Assembly (NCBI RefSeq): GCF_024355225.1
Contig: NZ_VCNH01000008.1
Location: forward strand, 1,488,001 to 1,552,000
Direction of reading: 5' to 3'
DNA length: 64,000 nt
Source of the DNA: Roseovarius sp. M141
Lineage (GTDB): Bacteria; Pseudomonadota; Alphaproteobacteria; Rhodobacterales; Rhodobacteraceae
In this document: piece after piece, positions 53,199-61,491 of the stretch
Layout: each line of letters begins with the position of its first letter
How positions within the stretch are numbered: position 1 is the stretch's first letter
The notes under the pieces: generated by a model
Databases searched by the model: none
Told to the model about the DNA's origin: nothing
What the model saw: the letters and a program-made list of their open reading frames with translations, nothing else
Position numbers and translations under genes: made by a program

Positions 53199-55217
53199 TC
53201 AGCGCCAGAGCGCAGCGCGCGAGGCGAAGAGGCCCTGAAGTTTCGACAACGCGCGGTTTGCCGGGCCGGGGCGGGGCAGGTTGCCGCTGGCCAGCCGGTC
53301 GAGCGCGACCTCGACCGGGCAGGGCAGGCCGGTGATTGGGTCGTGGTAGCGCGGATAGTCGATCAGCGTCGCATGGACAAGCCCGGCCAATGTGGGTCGC
53401 GCGCTGCGCCGGGTCGGGGTGCGCCCCAGATCGGTCGTCAGCCCCCAGCCTGCGAAAAAGGGCGCGCCGGTTGTCGTGACGGGCAGCCCGCGCATCAGCG
53501 CCTCGAACCCCATAAGTGACGTCATCGTCCAGACCTCCTGCACCTCGCGCAATAGCTGCGCCGGGTCTGATCGCGGCAGGATGAGATCGGCCAGGCCCTG
53601 CGTGTCGTCGGGATCGATAGCGCCAGCGCGCAGCCCGGCCTCCACATCAGGGTGTGGTTTGTAGAGGATCACGGCGCCCGGATTGGCGGCGCGGGCCGCG
53701 CGCAAAAGGGCGAGGTTGGTGGATATTTCACCGGCGCCGGTGCGGATCGAGGCATCATCCTCCACCTGGCCGGGCACCAGGATGCGATGCCCCTGCGGCA
53801 GGTCCGGGGCGCTGCCACCAAGGTTGTATTTGGTCGCGCCCTGCGTGCAGATCGCGGCGATCAAAGCCTCGGCACGGCGGGTCTGATCGGGGCGCATATG
53901 AGCGCGGCGGGTGATCCAGCCCTCCAGATCGCTGGGTTGGGCCGGATCATAGTATATGCCGCGTGTGTCGCAGACCAGGCTGAGGGGGGGAACCAGTTGC
54001 GCGCCCAGCCCGCGTGAGCGCAGGAAGCCATCCTCGACCCTTACGGCGCCATCCGGGGCAGTCCCGGCCTTGCCTGCCCAGACCATATGGCGGCGATCAC
54101 TGCCATCGCTTGCGTGGAAGGACACCGGCCGATAGCGGCCGAAAATCTTTTGCAGCGGCCTGCGTTTCCACAGGCGCATGCCGTGCGCGCACCAGCCGCG
54201 CCGGTCCTCGCGCCAAGCGCGCGTTTCGGCCTCAAGCGTATCGATGGCCTGCTCGATTTGGCACAGGCTGCCGCGGAACGGATCGTACCATTTGGGATAG
54301 AGGATCATTGCCGCCGCAAACATCTGCGCCGGGCTGAGCGCGCGGCCCCGGCGCGGCAGGCCCAGAGGGTGACGATCGTCGGTCAGGCCCCATCCGGCAT
54401 AGAACGGCCGACCAAAAACGCGGGGGCGGCGCCCGGCAAGGATCGCCTCGAACCCCATCTGACTGGAGACGGTATAGACGGCAATCGCGCCCTTCAGCAG
54501 GTTCCAGGGGCAGGCGGGATCGGTCAGGAGTGTCGTCCGCTCATCTGCATCGGCGGCGCTGAAATACCCCCTGCGATAGCCCTGCATAGTTTCGGGGTGC
54601 GCCTTGATGACGATGCGCGCGCCGGGGGTATCCGTCTGCGCGCAATGCAGCATTTCGCGAAATGTGTTGGCGTCCGCCCCACCAAGACGCACGGCGGCAT
54701 CGCCATGGGTCTGATCGATCACCAGCACATAGCCCGGATCGGGGCAGGGCAGGCCCACGTCATGCGCGTTATATTTGCTCAGATGCGCCTCTTGCAGCCG
54801 GGCGATGGCGCCTTGTGCGCGGTTCATCAGCGTGGTGTCGTCCAGCGGATGGGTGGCCAGTATCTGCTCCAGATCCGACGGCGTGGATGCATCGAAATGG
54901 GCGCCCGCACCATCGATTAGAAGACCCAAGGGGGGGCTGCCCGCGCGGCCTGGGTGGACCGAACGCAACCAAGCATCCTCAATCCGGATAAGGCCCGCGC
55001 CGGTGCGCGCCGACACGGACTCGCCCCGCCGCGCATAGGGGCTGTGGCCCCAGACGGCGATCAGGTCATCCGCACCGGGCCAGCCCAACCGCATGTTGTA
55101 CCCCGCCAGCGCCATGATCCGGCGCAGGCGGGGTTGGCGTAAAAAACCGCCGTTGAAATAGAAAACCCGCCGGCGCCCTTCGGCACCGGCGGGCTCTTGG
55201 CCGGTCGCGGCCTGCAT
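53199..55217 (-). CDS. kpsC: capsule Kdo-linker glycosyltransferase
   Basis: 672 residues with two homologous halves, each with blocks such as GWGLTDD/GWGLTTDLG, VYTVSSQMGFEAILAGRRPR and VWTMTSLMGFEALMRGLPVT. KpsC alternately adds two beta-Kdo linkages to the lipid-linked primer of group 2 capsules. The ATG overlaps the stop of the export-lipoprotein gene (TAATG), so this start is favoured over one 84 bp upstream. kpsM, kpsT and kpsE are not in the window. Confidence 0.93.
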   Translation of the reverse strand: MQAATGQEPAGAEGRRRVFYFNGGFLRQPRLRRIMALAGYNMRLGWPGADDLIAVWGHSPYARRGESVSARTGAGLIRIEDAWLRSVHPGRAGSPPLGLLIDGAGAHFDASTPSDLEQILATHPLDDTTLMNRAQGAIARLQEAHLSKYNAHDVGLPCPDPGYVLVIDQTHGDAAVRLGGADANTFREMLHCAQTDTPGARIVIKAHPETMQGYRRGYFSAADADERTTLLTDPACPWNLLKGAIAVYTVSSQMGFEAILAGRRPRVFGRPFYAGWGLTDDRHPLGLPRRGRALSPAQMFAAAMILYPKWYDPFRGSLCQIEQAIDTLEAETRAWREDRRGWCAHGMRLWKRRPLQKIFGRYRPVSFHASDGSDRRHMVWAGKAGTAPDGAVRVEDGFLRSRGLGAQLVPPLSLVCDTRGIYYDPAQPSDLEGWITRRAHMRPDQTRRAEALIAAICTQGATKYNLGGSAPDLPQGHRILVPGQVEDDASIRTGAGEISTNLALLRAARAANPGAVILYKPHPDVEAGLRAGAIDPDDTQGLADLILPRSDPAQLLREVQEVWTMTSLMGFEALMRGLPVTTTGAPFFAGWGLTTDLGRTPTRRSARPTLAGLVHATLIDYPRYHDPITGLPCPVEVALDRLASGNLPRPGPANRALSKLQGLFASRAALWR

Positions 55218-56359
55218 TAGCTGCCAAATGCACTGCTGACGGTATCGATGTCGCTGACAATGCCGAGCGAGCCGGTAAGCGCGGCGATGACCTTGCTCCA
55301 AGTGGCAAAGGGCGCCTCGGTCACGTAGAGAGTGTCCTGATCACGAACCATGAAATCGCGCGCCGTAAAAATGCCGTCCGGCTTCGTCAGGTCCATCACG
55401 TAGACCATCCGCTGATCTCCGACCAGATCGTTCCGGCCCAGCACCTGATTGGCAATCGCCGCCGTTTCGTTGCGCATGATGAAAACGCCGGTGGGATCTG
55501 CCGCCGCGGCCTGAAGGCCACCGACCGTGGCAATCGCCTCGATCGCGGAAAGGTCCTGCGTCTGGAATGTCACGCGCGATTGCGAGCCGGTCGCGCCAAG
55601 CGCGGTAAAGGCGCGGGTATCCTGCTCAACCAGAATTCGGTCACCGCCGCGCAGGGCGATGTCGAATTCGGGATACTTGTAGAGGTCCTGAAACCAGACT
55701 TTGCTACGCGCGCCGCCGCGCAGGATGGTAATCTGGGCAACCTCGGCGGGGATGACGATGCCGCCGGCTGCCGATAGCATTGCCGACAGTGTACGCGTCG
55801 GCCGCTGGATAGGATAGACACCCTGTGCGCCGACCGAGCCGGCCAGCGATACGGTGGCGCCGTCACCGGCAAGGCGGCGGACTTGCACCTGCGGGTCTGG
55901 CGTCTGCTCGTCCAGCTTGGACGTGATGATCTGGCGGATCGATTCAGGTGTGTTGCCGGCAGCGCGAACGCGGCCCGCGTAGGGCACGAAGATAAAACCG
56001 CTGCCGTCGACCTGGACCTCTTCCAGCACGGACTGGTTTGCCGTCTCGCCCGTGAGAAGCCCGTTATCGACGTTTTCCCAGATGGTCAGGCCCAGCGTGT
56101 CGCCCGGGTTGATCGTGTCGGACCCAAGCCGACCAGCATTGCGGAATGTGTCGCTGAACCCAAGAGCGGGCTGGGCGGAGGTCACGCGCGTCACGTGGGA
56201 ATTGACCGATACAATGTGTGACTCGCCAGATCGCTGCACGGATCCCGCATAAATCTGTTTCTTGTTGGGGCCTACTTGCGGAAGGCTACACGACGCCATC
56301 ACCATGGCAATGGCAGCAAGGGCGACGGAGCGCGCCCACCGGCTTGTCTGAATGTTCAC
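55217..56359 (-). CDS. outer-membrane polysaccharide export lipoprotein (Wza/KpsD/BexD type)
   Basis: 380 residues. Lipobox MASC after a signal sequence; the Poly_export domain contains INPGDTLGLTIWENVDNGLL and VDGSGFIFVPYAGRVRAAGN, followed by two SLBB-like domains (VSLAGSVGAQGVYPI, RVTFQTQDLSAIEAIATVGG). Forms the outer-membrane channel for capsule export. In line with kpsC and kpsS. Confidence 0.92.
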   Translation of the reverse strand: MNIQTSRWARSVALAAIAMVMASCSLPQVGPNKKQIYAGSVQRSGESHIVSVNSHVTRVTSAQPALGFSDTFRNAGRLGSDTINPGDTLGLTIWENVDNGLLTGETANQSVLEEVQVDGSGFIFVPYAGRVRAAGNTPESIRQIITSKLDEQTPDPQVQVRRLAGDGATVSLAGSVGAQGVYPIQRPTRTLSAMLSAAGGIVIPAEVAQITILRGGARSKVWFQDLYKYPEFDIALRGGDRILVEQDTRAFTALGATGSQSRVTFQTQDLSAIEAIATVGGLQAAAADPTGVFIMRNETAAIANQVLGRNDLVGDQRMVYVMDLTKPDGIFTARDFMVRDQDTLYVTEAPFATWSKVIAALTGSLGIVSDIDTVSSAFGS

Positions 56360-56482
56360 TGCTCGGTCTCCTCGACCTGAATTTCTGCCTCGGTCTTACT
56401 TGTAGCACCGTCAGCGGGACATATATCAAACGTCAGGTTATTCGGATTCGAAGTGAAGATAAAGCGCTAGGGGCCAAGCGAC

Positions 56483-57775
56483 TCATGTGACGAGTCGCAA
56501 CTGTTGCCGTGGTGCCGCGGTGCCTGCGTGGAGCGCATCATAGGGATCATCCGCGCTCAGCATCATGTCGACAGCCTGGCGCAGCAACTGCCGCCGACCG
56601 CGTGCGGAATAAAAACCGCCGGCGATCTGGCTGGTTTCCAGTAGATAGCGGCGATAATCGGTATAGGCGCGACGGTCCGGCCGTTCGGCCCCGGCAAAGA
56701 AATCGGCCAGCGGTTTGGATGAAACGAATTCGGGCTTGGCATATACCGCGTCGCCAAATGTCTTGAGCGGGATTCCGCGCCACAGCACCTGCTGCGCGGC
56801 GGTGGAGTTCACAGTTACCGCGCTGCGTGCCTCATCCAGAAGCTGTGCCAGCTTGCCCCCGCGCACATAGTGAACACGGTCTGCCACGTCATAGGCGCGG
56901 GCCAGGCGCCGCAGGTCGCGCCGCACCGGCACGCGGCCATCCTCCAGCGGGTGCGCCTTGACCACAAGGTGATGATGCGTCGGCGCACCGCGGGCAAAGC
57001 CTTGAATCACGGTCTCCAGAAAGTCGGCCATCGTGGCAAAGGGCGAGTGCATCTGAAAACTGCTGTCATGTTCCAGTTGCAGCAGTGCCAGATGATAGGG
57101 AAAGCCGCCATGCCGGATGCGCCATGTGGCAATGCGGCGGTCGATTGCCTGCGCCGGCATCAAGAGCAGCCGTTTCAGATACAGTATGAATTCCTTGCGA
57201 ACGGTGATCGCGCGATGCGGTTTGAAATTGCGATAACGCCGGTTCAGTGCCAGCACGCAGAAATGATAAAGCGCCCCGTAAAAGATATGGTGGCGCATGT
57301 CGCCCCAGCTGGCCGGGGGCAGGGCGCTGTCCATGTCTGATTGTTCCAGATCGGCGCGCATTAGGCCGACCGACATTTCCATCAGGCGCGAATGGCCGTT
57401 GCTGCCGCCGCGCTCATACGTCACCCAATAGGGCCGCATATACCCTTCTTCAAAGACATGGACCGTCAGGCCGCGGGTGCGCGCCTGGCGGATCGCCTCG
57501 GCGTGGATCGGGCGGGTGTCACCATAGAGCACGATATCAGTGATGCCACGCCCCTCCAGCAGAGCGTTCAGCGTCGAGGGCCACTCATCCGGTGTGCCGC
57601 GATAGGGGATGTAGCTGCTGCGCCCACGCCAGAACATGCTGTCGCCTGCGTTGAACCCGATGCGCAACACCTCGGCCCCCGCCTGCCGCAGCATTCGGCC
57701 CAGCCGCGCAAAGAAGGGGCCGTGCGGACCTTGCAGGAAGAGAAAGATGCGTTTGCTGCCGTTTAATTCGTGCAT
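56483..57775 (-). CDS. kpsS: capsule Kdo-linker transferase
   Basis: 430 residues. FLFLQGPHGPFFARLGRMLR, VHVFEEGYMRPYWVTYE and VVKAHPLEDGR are KpsS/LipB signatures, and TVNSTAAQQVLWRGIPLKTF is the donor-site block. KpsS adds the first Kdo to lyso-phosphatidylglycerol, which KpsC extends. First gene of the capsule run on this strand; 123 bp separate it from the export gene. Confidence 0.92.
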   Translation of the reverse strand: MHELNGSKRIFLFLQGPHGPFFARLGRMLRQAGAEVLRIGFNAGDSMFWRGRSSYIPYRGTPDEWPSTLNALLEGRGITDIVLYGDTRPIHAEAIRQARTRGLTVHVFEEGYMRPYWVTYERGGSNGHSRLMEMSVGLMRADLEQSDMDSALPPASWGDMRHHIFYGALYHFCVLALNRRYRNFKPHRAITVRKEFILYLKRLLLMPAQAIDRRIATWRIRHGGFPYHLALLQLEHDSSFQMHSPFATMADFLETVIQGFARGAPTHHHLVVKAHPLEDGRVPVRRDLRRLARAYDVADRVHYVRGGKLAQLLDEARSAVTVNSTAAQQVLWRGIPLKTFGDAVYAKPEFVSSKPLADFFAGAERPDRRAYTDYRRYLLETSQIAGGFYSARGRRQLLRQAVDMMLSADDPYDALHAGTAAPRQQLRLVT

Positions 57776-57912
57776 GATAGGAGCATACCTGTTCGACGTT
57801 GACAGACGGTAACCGTTGAACAGGACAAAGTTAAGTCAAACGCTGCCCATCGGCTTGCCTCGGCCTCGCAGGGTGGGTTAGCTGCGGGCGGTCAACACAA
57901 GAGGGCGCACGC

Positions 57913-58500
57913 ATGTTTACAGGTATCATCACCGACCAGGGCCGGATCCAGAGCCTCAGGCAGCAGGGCGATCTGCGCGCGCGCATCGGCTGTAGCTATG
58001 ACACCGGGACCATTGCGCTGGGCGCCTCGATTGCCTGCGATGGGGTTTGCCTGACCGTGATCCAGACTGGGGAGGACTGGTTCGACGTCGAAATATCGGC
58101 TGAAACAGTGTCCAAGACCAACCTGTCGACCTGGTCGGACGGCCGTATCGTCAATCTGGAACGTGCGCTGAAAGTCGGTGACGAACTGGGCGGTCACATC
58201 GTGTCGGGCCATGTGGATGGCGTGGCCGAGATTACAGCGATGCACGATGAGGGGGGCAGCACCCGCGTTACCTTGCGCGCGCCCGAGGCGCTGGCGCGGT
58301 TCATTGCGCCCAAGGGATCGGTTGCGTTGAACGGCACCTCGCTGACGGTGAACGAGGTCAATGGCTGCGAATTCGGCATCAATTTCATTCCCCATACAAA
58401 GGACGTGACCACGTGGGGCCGGGCCAAGATCGGTGATATGGTCAATCTGGAAATTGATACGCTGGCCCGTTATGTTGCGCGGCTGAAAGATTTCGCATGA
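57913..58500 (+). CDS. ribE: riboflavin synthase alpha subunit
   Basis: 195 residues with two lumazine-binding repeats, starting MFTGIITDQGRIQSL and with ACDGVCLTV then GHIVSGHVDGVAEI; the second repeat has LNGTSLTVNEV. Dismutates 6,7-dimethyl-8-ribityllumazine to riboflavin. No FMN-riboswitch structure is seen in the 137 bp upstream. A MITE-like element begins 26 bp after the stop. Confidence 0.96.
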   Translation: MFTGIITDQGRIQSLRQQGDLRARIGCSYDTGTIALGASIACDGVCLTVIQTGEDWFDVEISAETVSKTNLSTWSDGRIVNLERALKVGDELGGHIVSGHVDGVAEITAMHDEGGSTRVTLRAPEALARFIAPKGSVALNGTSLTVNEVNGCEFGINFIPHTKDVTTWGRAKIGDMVNLEIDTLARYVARLKDFA

Positions 58501-58525
58501 CGGCGCCAAGCGCCTAAAGCCTGTT

Positions 58526-58642
58526 CTAAAGCGTTTCGCGAAAAACCTGAATCACTGCTTTTCTCGAAACGCCCGCGACATACCAGCGTTACACGCGTTT
58601 CGCCTTAAATGAGTGCCTCAAGTTTAAGGCGAAACGCTTTAG
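58526..58642. mobile_element. 117-bp MITE-like element
   Basis: Perfect 14-bp terminal inverted repeats, CTAAAGCGTTTCGC at 58526-58539 and its complement at 58629-58642, each with a TA next to the outer edge as for IS630/mariner-type insertions. A second perfect 15-bp inverted repeat (58595-58609/58623-58637) is nested at the right end. No coding capacity. Confidence 0.65.
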
Positions 58643-58654
58643 CCCAGCGACAGA

Positions 58655-58880
58655 CACGTCTGGCCGCGAAAGGCGCGTACGCTGCACCTCGTTGATGGAG
58701 ATGCGGGTGCTGTAATAGCCCTTCTGCGTCGCTTCGTGTCGGACGGCATCGGCGGAAATACATTCAACCCGGCCAATCAATTCAGGTGTGTGGCGCTGAT
58801 CCGACGCTGAAGAGCGCAAGACGACCTTCTGTCCGCCATGAAGCAGATCGATATCCGCGGGGTTGACTCGCGCCTGTTCA
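58655..58880 (-). pseudogene. HlyD-type secretion adaptor remnant
   Basis: The reverse strand reads ARVNPADIDLLHGGQKVVLR, SSASDQRHTPELIGRVECIS and KGYYSTRISI, the beta-barrel end of type I secretion membrane-fusion proteins (VNPADIDxVxxGQ...). Stops bound it upstream and the MITE-like element follows it downstream. The rest of the gene is absent. Confidence 0.62.
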
Positions 58881-59040
58881 CGCTTGCTGGCACGACTGGC
58901 AGATGAAGACGCTCAAGATACAGCTTTTGGTGCGCACTGCATGAACTGCTGCGCTTTCGGCGCTATGGACATTTCGGCAGGGGGGGGGCGTCATTCTGGT
59001 ATAAACGTCATAGCCATAAAAATGGGGCTAGCGGAAACCA

Positions 59041-59066
59041 AGCGGCCTGCCCGCAAGCAGGCCGCT
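59041..59066 (-). terminator. hairpin after DUF3726 gene
   Basis: Perfect 10-bp stem AGCGGCCTGC/GCAGGCCGCT with loop CCGCAA, about 33 bp behind the minus-strand DUF3726 stop. A run of nine G lies nearby at about 58980. Confidence 0.55.
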
Positions 59067-59098
59067 ACGTCGCTGAATTACTGTCCAGGGACGTATCG

Positions 59099-59740
59099 TC
59101 AGTCGTTATCGCTCAGCCCGGAGCCGGCGCCGGATGTGCGGCTGGCCTCGGTGTCGGGCGCATAGGTGCGCCGGGCCAGATCGGTCAGGCGGGCAGCCGG
59201 CGCCGAGTCCAGATCGTAGCGAAGCTGGCAGCGGGGCAGCGGCAGGTCCGGCGCTGTCCCGCGGCGGATCACGGCGCGGCCCATGAGCGCCATCGGCACT
59301 GTGGCATGGCCGCGAATGTCGGAGGCAAAGGCAAACTCTCCGCCCTCCCAAACTACATGTAGGGCATGCCCGCCATCCTCGGATGCGGCGGCGACGAATG
59401 GGATCAGCAGCAGGGGACAGGCGCATTCCGGGATCGCAATATCGCCGGGCAGGCCCGCATCCTGCGCGATGTCGCACAGCGCAGCGCCTGCCGATATGGG
59501 GCATAGCGGGCCGCCTGCCGCTGTCCAGGTCGGCGCCGTGACGTCCATCGGACGCATCTGCGCATGCGGCGTGCGGTCATAGGCGGCCAGAAACGCGTCC
59601 AGCACTTCGGGGCCGGGCAGGCCCAGACCGGCCAGCCAGCGCACCGCCTTGCCCGCCTCTTCCGCCATGCCCCAGTCAAATCCGGCACCGCGCGCGGCCT
59701 TGCGGGCCAGCCCTTCGATCTCTCCCAGCGACCAGGTCAT
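59099..59740 (-). CDS. DUF3726-like protein
   Basis: 213 residues beginning MTWSLGEIEGLARKAARGAGFDWGMAEE, the pattern of DUF3726, a family found next to transporters and dehydrogenases in Rhodobacteraceae. CPISAGAALCD and PLLLIPFVA are further conserved blocks. No signal peptide. ATG overlaps the stop of the 563-aa gene (ATGA), so the two are coupled. Function unknown. Confidence 0.7.
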   Translation of the reverse strand: MTWSLGEIEGLARKAARGAGFDWGMAEEAGKAVRWLAGLGLPGPEVLDAFLAAYDRTPHAQMRPMDVTAPTWTAAGGPLCPISAGAALCDIAQDAGLPGDIAIPECACPLLLIPFVAAASEDGGHALHVVWEGGEFAFASDIRGHATVPMALMGRAVIRRGTAPDLPLPRCQLRYDLDSAPAARLTDLARRTYAPDTEASRTSGAGSGLSDND

Positions 59741-61428
59741 GATGCCACCAGCGGCGGATAGGTCCAGTCATCGGCATCGACCTGGGCCAGTTCATGAGGA
59801 AATGGCGCATGCTGGAACATGGTGATGCGCACCCAGCGGTCCGAGCGTGGATCGAAATGGCATGCGCCGAAAAAGCTGAGCTTGGCGCGCAGCATGTCGA
59901 TGGGCATCAAGGTGGCGCCGATGGTGTTGCTGCGGATCTCGGCATAGGGCAGGCGTGTGGCGATCTGGGCGCGGCGCACAATGTGGCGATGTTCGGGATG
60001 CGCCAGCACGAACGCGGCGACGTTCGCCCCGTCAAACTGTCCCAGCGCCGCAAACATGCGAGCGGCATCGCGGCCAGGGCAGAGCGGCTGCTCGTATGGC
60101 TCCAGTGGCTCCAGCTTGCGCTGGCCAAGGCGCGGCTCCTGCTTGGCGTCCGAAACGTACCAGACACGGTCCTGCGCGTCGGGCGCGTCCCAATCGGTGT
60201 CCAGCGCCCAGCCGTAGATGTCCTGCGTGATTTCCTTCAGCCGTGCCGCCGTCATCGCGCCTTCGATGCGCCAATGGCGATCCTCGTTGCAGGACATGTC
60301 GTCGGCCAAATCATCGACGAGCTGTGGATACGGCTCCAGCAGCAGCGAGGCGAGCTGTTCCTGACCTTCGATTGTCAGTGCGTCTTCGGCCCAATGCCAC
60401 AGCTGGTTCCAGGGGTTCGGGGCGGCCAGATCGGCGTGCTCCAGATAGGCCGAAAGGGCCGTCAGATCGCCGCGCAGATCCGCCAGCTTGATGACTTGCG
60501 TGGGGTGCTCGCTGCGCCATGCGGCGGCGTGCAGGATGGCGCGCTGGACGATCTGGCGAAACTGCGCGATCTCATCGGGCGCGGCATGGGGCAGCGCGCG
60601 GACCCGTGCCAGCGCCGTTTCGCGCGCGGCGATCCAGCAATGCAGCAGTGCGGGGTGATTCAAAAGATAGGGTGCCATGCCGAGGCCGGTGGAATTGCCG
60701 ATGCCGAAGCGGCGGCGCAACTGCGGCGCCAGCGGCACGGCGGATTCGGGCGATTTGAGCGCCGCCATATGCTCGACCAGATCCATGACGAAGGCACGGG
60801 TGAGGTAGACTGACAACATCTCGACCTGATAGGGCGCTTGGAATTCGGATCTGTCGGCGATCACGGCGCGGTCGGCGGCGCCGAACTTGCCCGAGCCATA
60901 GACCGCGGTCGTCCGCATCAGATAGCCGACATCGTCAATCATTCTCGGATCAGGCTGCCCGCCCGCCGCCAGCGCAGTGACGACATGATCCCACAGGCGG
61001 ACAGACCTGTTGGCGCGGCTCAGCGACAGCTCGCTCTGCGATATGCGCCCGGCCTCCTGAAGAGGGACATTCTGGCGCAGCCTGTCGATGTCGGCCTGCG
61101 TGGGGATGCCGTCGAACAGGGTGAATGTCGCGTCCCATTCCGTCGCGATCACCCGGTCCGAGCGTTTTTCGGGCGGCAGATCGTTGGCAAAGGCGATCAG
61201 GCTGTAGCTGCGCCGGGGGCCATGGGCGGTATGGACCGCAATCCCCACGCCGCGCGCGTCGATATCGAATACCGCGCGCTCGAACCGCCAGTTTTCGGAT
61301 TTCAGGCGGCGCAGCAGGATACGCATGAAGGACAGGCGGCACTGGTGGAACGATCCCAGCCGTTCAAGGCGCATCACCATATCGGGGTGCCGCATCGTGG
61401 CGGCGGTCGCTGGGTGATCGATCTGCAT
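59737..61428 (-). CDS. 563-aa conserved protein of unknown function
   Basis: Soluble, no signal peptide or membrane segments. Start region MRHPDMVMRLERLGSFHQCR and LSFMRILLRRLKSENWRFER, centre MIDDVGYLMRTTAVYGSGKFGAADR, end LPYAEIRSNTIGATLMPIDM followed by KLSFFGACHFDPRSDRWVRI. No family I can name with confidence; it appears to be a lineage-specific partner of DUF3726. It lies 63 bp behind a BCCT transporter gene, separated by a terminator, and is coupled to DUF3726. Confidence 0.75.
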   Translation of the reverse strand: MQIDHPATAATMRHPDMVMRLERLGSFHQCRLSFMRILLRRLKSENWRFERAVFDIDARGVGIAVHTAHGPRRSYSLIAFANDLPPEKRSDRVIATEWDATFTLFDGIPTQADIDRLRQNVPLQEAGRISQSELSLSRANRSVRLWDHVVTALAAGGQPDPRMIDDVGYLMRTTAVYGSGKFGAADRAVIADRSEFQAPYQVEMLSVYLTRAFVMDLVEHMAALKSPESAVPLAPQLRRRFGIGNSTGLGMAPYLLNHPALLHCWIAARETALARVRALPHAAPDEIAQFRQIVQRAILHAAAWRSEHPTQVIKLADLRGDLTALSAYLEHADLAAPNPWNQLWHWAEDALTIEGQEQLASLLLEPYPQLVDDLADDMSCNEDRHWRIEGAMTAARLKEITQDIYGWALDTDWDAPDAQDRVWYVSDAKQEPRLGQRKLEPLEPYEQPLCPGRDAARMFAALGQFDGANVAAFVLAHPEHRHIVRRAQIATRLPYAEIRSNTIGATLMPIDMLRAKLSFFGACHFDPRSDRWVRITMFQHAPFPHELAQVDADDWTYPPLVAS

Positions 61429-61445
61429 GTCCTGTCCTTCCTGTC

Positions 61446-61482
61446 CAAATAAATAGGGCGGCCCATACAGGGGCCGCCCTAT
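61446..61482 (-). terminator. intrinsic terminator after BCCT gene
   Basis: Perfect 12-bp stem ATAGGGCGGCCC/GGGCCGCCCTAT (61453-61464, 61471-61482). On the minus strand it is followed by a T-rich TTATTT stretch. Confidence 0.8.
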
Positions 61483-61491
61483 GACGTCTTG

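Noticed and set aside
57776..57912. Possible FMN riboswitch upstream of ribE
   Set aside because: Only an imperfect CTGTTC/GAACAG stem is seen; the conserved FMN-riboswitch core is absent.
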